DNA of 5,510 bases from Streptosporangiaceae bacterium (lineage in GTDB: Bacteria; Actinomycetota; Actinomycetes; Streptosporangiales; Streptosporangiaceae), in contig JASHYW010000466.1 of the NCBI GenBank assembly GCA_030042885.1, forward strand, positions 1 through 5,510, in the 5' to 3' direction. Numbering within the stretch: the first letter of the stretch is position 1; each line of letters starts with the position of its first letter. Positions 5,076 to 5,510 of this stretch are shown one piece after another. Position numbers and translations under genes: made by a program. Under the pieces are notes generated by a model. That model was not told where the DNA came from, made no database searches, and saw only the letters and a program-made list of their open reading frames with translations.

Positions 5076-5510
5076 TCAGACCGTCACTTTGATAGACGCC
5101 TGCAGGGGTGTAGCGGGGCCTCCATTTGCGGAGACCAGGATGTTGTAGGTCCAGCCGGGAACGAGGTTGGACAGCGCCACGGAATTGGTGGTTGGTGTTT
5201 CGCGAGCGTAAACCTCGCCGTTGAGGCCAACCGCCTCGACCGTGTAGCTCGCTACCGCCTGACCGTTGACGGTTACCGCGTCCCAATTGACGGTCAGGCT
5301 CACCGACCCGACCGCCAGCCCGGTCGGTGCCGGATAGGGCACGCCACCGGGATTCTTGTTGAGCGCGGCCCAGGTCTGCGGGCCGACAACTCCGTCGACC
5401 GTCAGCTTTTGCGCGGTCTGGAACGCCTTGACCGCGGCCAGTGTCAAAGGACCGAAATCGCCGTCGACGGTGAGGTTCGCGCCCCAGACGTTCAGCCGGG
5501 TCTGCAGCGT
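5076..5510 (-). CDS. Peptidoglycan-binding plus fibronectin type III protein, 5' end outside window
   Basis: The last 144 residues of a probably exported cell-wall protein; the frame is open to the window edge and stops at TGA 5076-5078. Visible residues 2-51 form a peptidoglycan-binding domain 1: [28 protein letters not shown], then [16 protein letters not shown], the paired VDG-x-x-GP-x-T pattern of the family. After a Pro/Gly linker (53-62), residues 60-144 look like a fibronectin type III domain: [48 protein letters not shown], ending in IKVTV at the C-terminus. These domains bind murein and act as spacers; any catalytic domain (for example amidase or peptidase) and the signal peptide would lie in the missing N-terminal part. 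GC content is visibly lower than in neighbouring genes, with AT-rich codons such as TTT, AAA and AAT, which may point to separate origin. Confidence 0.87.
   Translation of the reverse strand, partial: TLQTRLNVWGANLTVDGDFGPLTLAAVKAFQTAQKLTVDGVVGPQTWAALNKNPGGVPYPAPTGLAVGSVSLTVNWDAVTVNGQAVASYTVEAVGLNGEVYARETPTTNSVALSNLVPGWTYNILVSANGGPATPLQASIKVTV

Overview
The window is a stretch of very GC-rich, densely coding DNA with strong third-position GC bias, frequent GTG starts and actinobacterial gene families: an Apd1/sucrase-type ferredoxin, a NarL-type two-component pair with a multi-membrane-span 'sensor domain' kinase, and a PfpI protein with a TAnnnT box just before its ATG. A high-GC actinomycete (Streptomyces/Pseudonocardiales-like) is the most economical reading. 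Assignment to a genus is not possible from this sequence alone.

Layout. 1-542 (+) is the 3' part of a thioredoxin-like [2Fe-2S] protein of the sucrase/ferredoxin family. It converges on, and overlaps by 27 bp, a B3/B4-domain protein (516-1253, -). A perfect 15-bp-arm hairpin lies in the junction. Upstream of the B3/B4 gene is a repeat-rich control region (1312-1360). Overlapping it is a decayed half of an EamA (DMT-type) transporter (about 1231-1740, -). Next comes a two-component system on the minus strand: a sensor histidine kinase (2411-3811) and, overlapping its 3' end by 37 bp, a LuxR-type response regulator (1803-2447). About 300 bp of non-coding DNA (3812-4121) holds an imperfect palindrome that could be the operator of the two-component operon. 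On the plus strand follows a DJ-1/PfpI-family protein (4122-4655), probably expressed from a leaderless mRNA and closed by a GC-rich hairpin. A possible 74-residue helical protein (4703-4927, -) comes next. The window ends inside a minus-strand gene for a peptidoglycan-binding plus fibronectin-III protein (5076-5510, 5' part outside the window).

Functional picture. The kinase and regulator form one translationally coupled operon that probably senses a membrane signal and may control itself through the dyad at 3898-3915. The other genes look like independent housekeeping or accessory units and do not form a pathway. I see no rRNA, tRNA, CRISPR array, insertion sequence, phage integration site or recognisable defence system. 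The most unusual points are the strong hairpin buried in a coding end, the repeat cluster before the B3/B4 gene, the half transporter with a possible aminotransferase-like scrap on the opposite strand, and the collagen-like repeat tail of the kinase.
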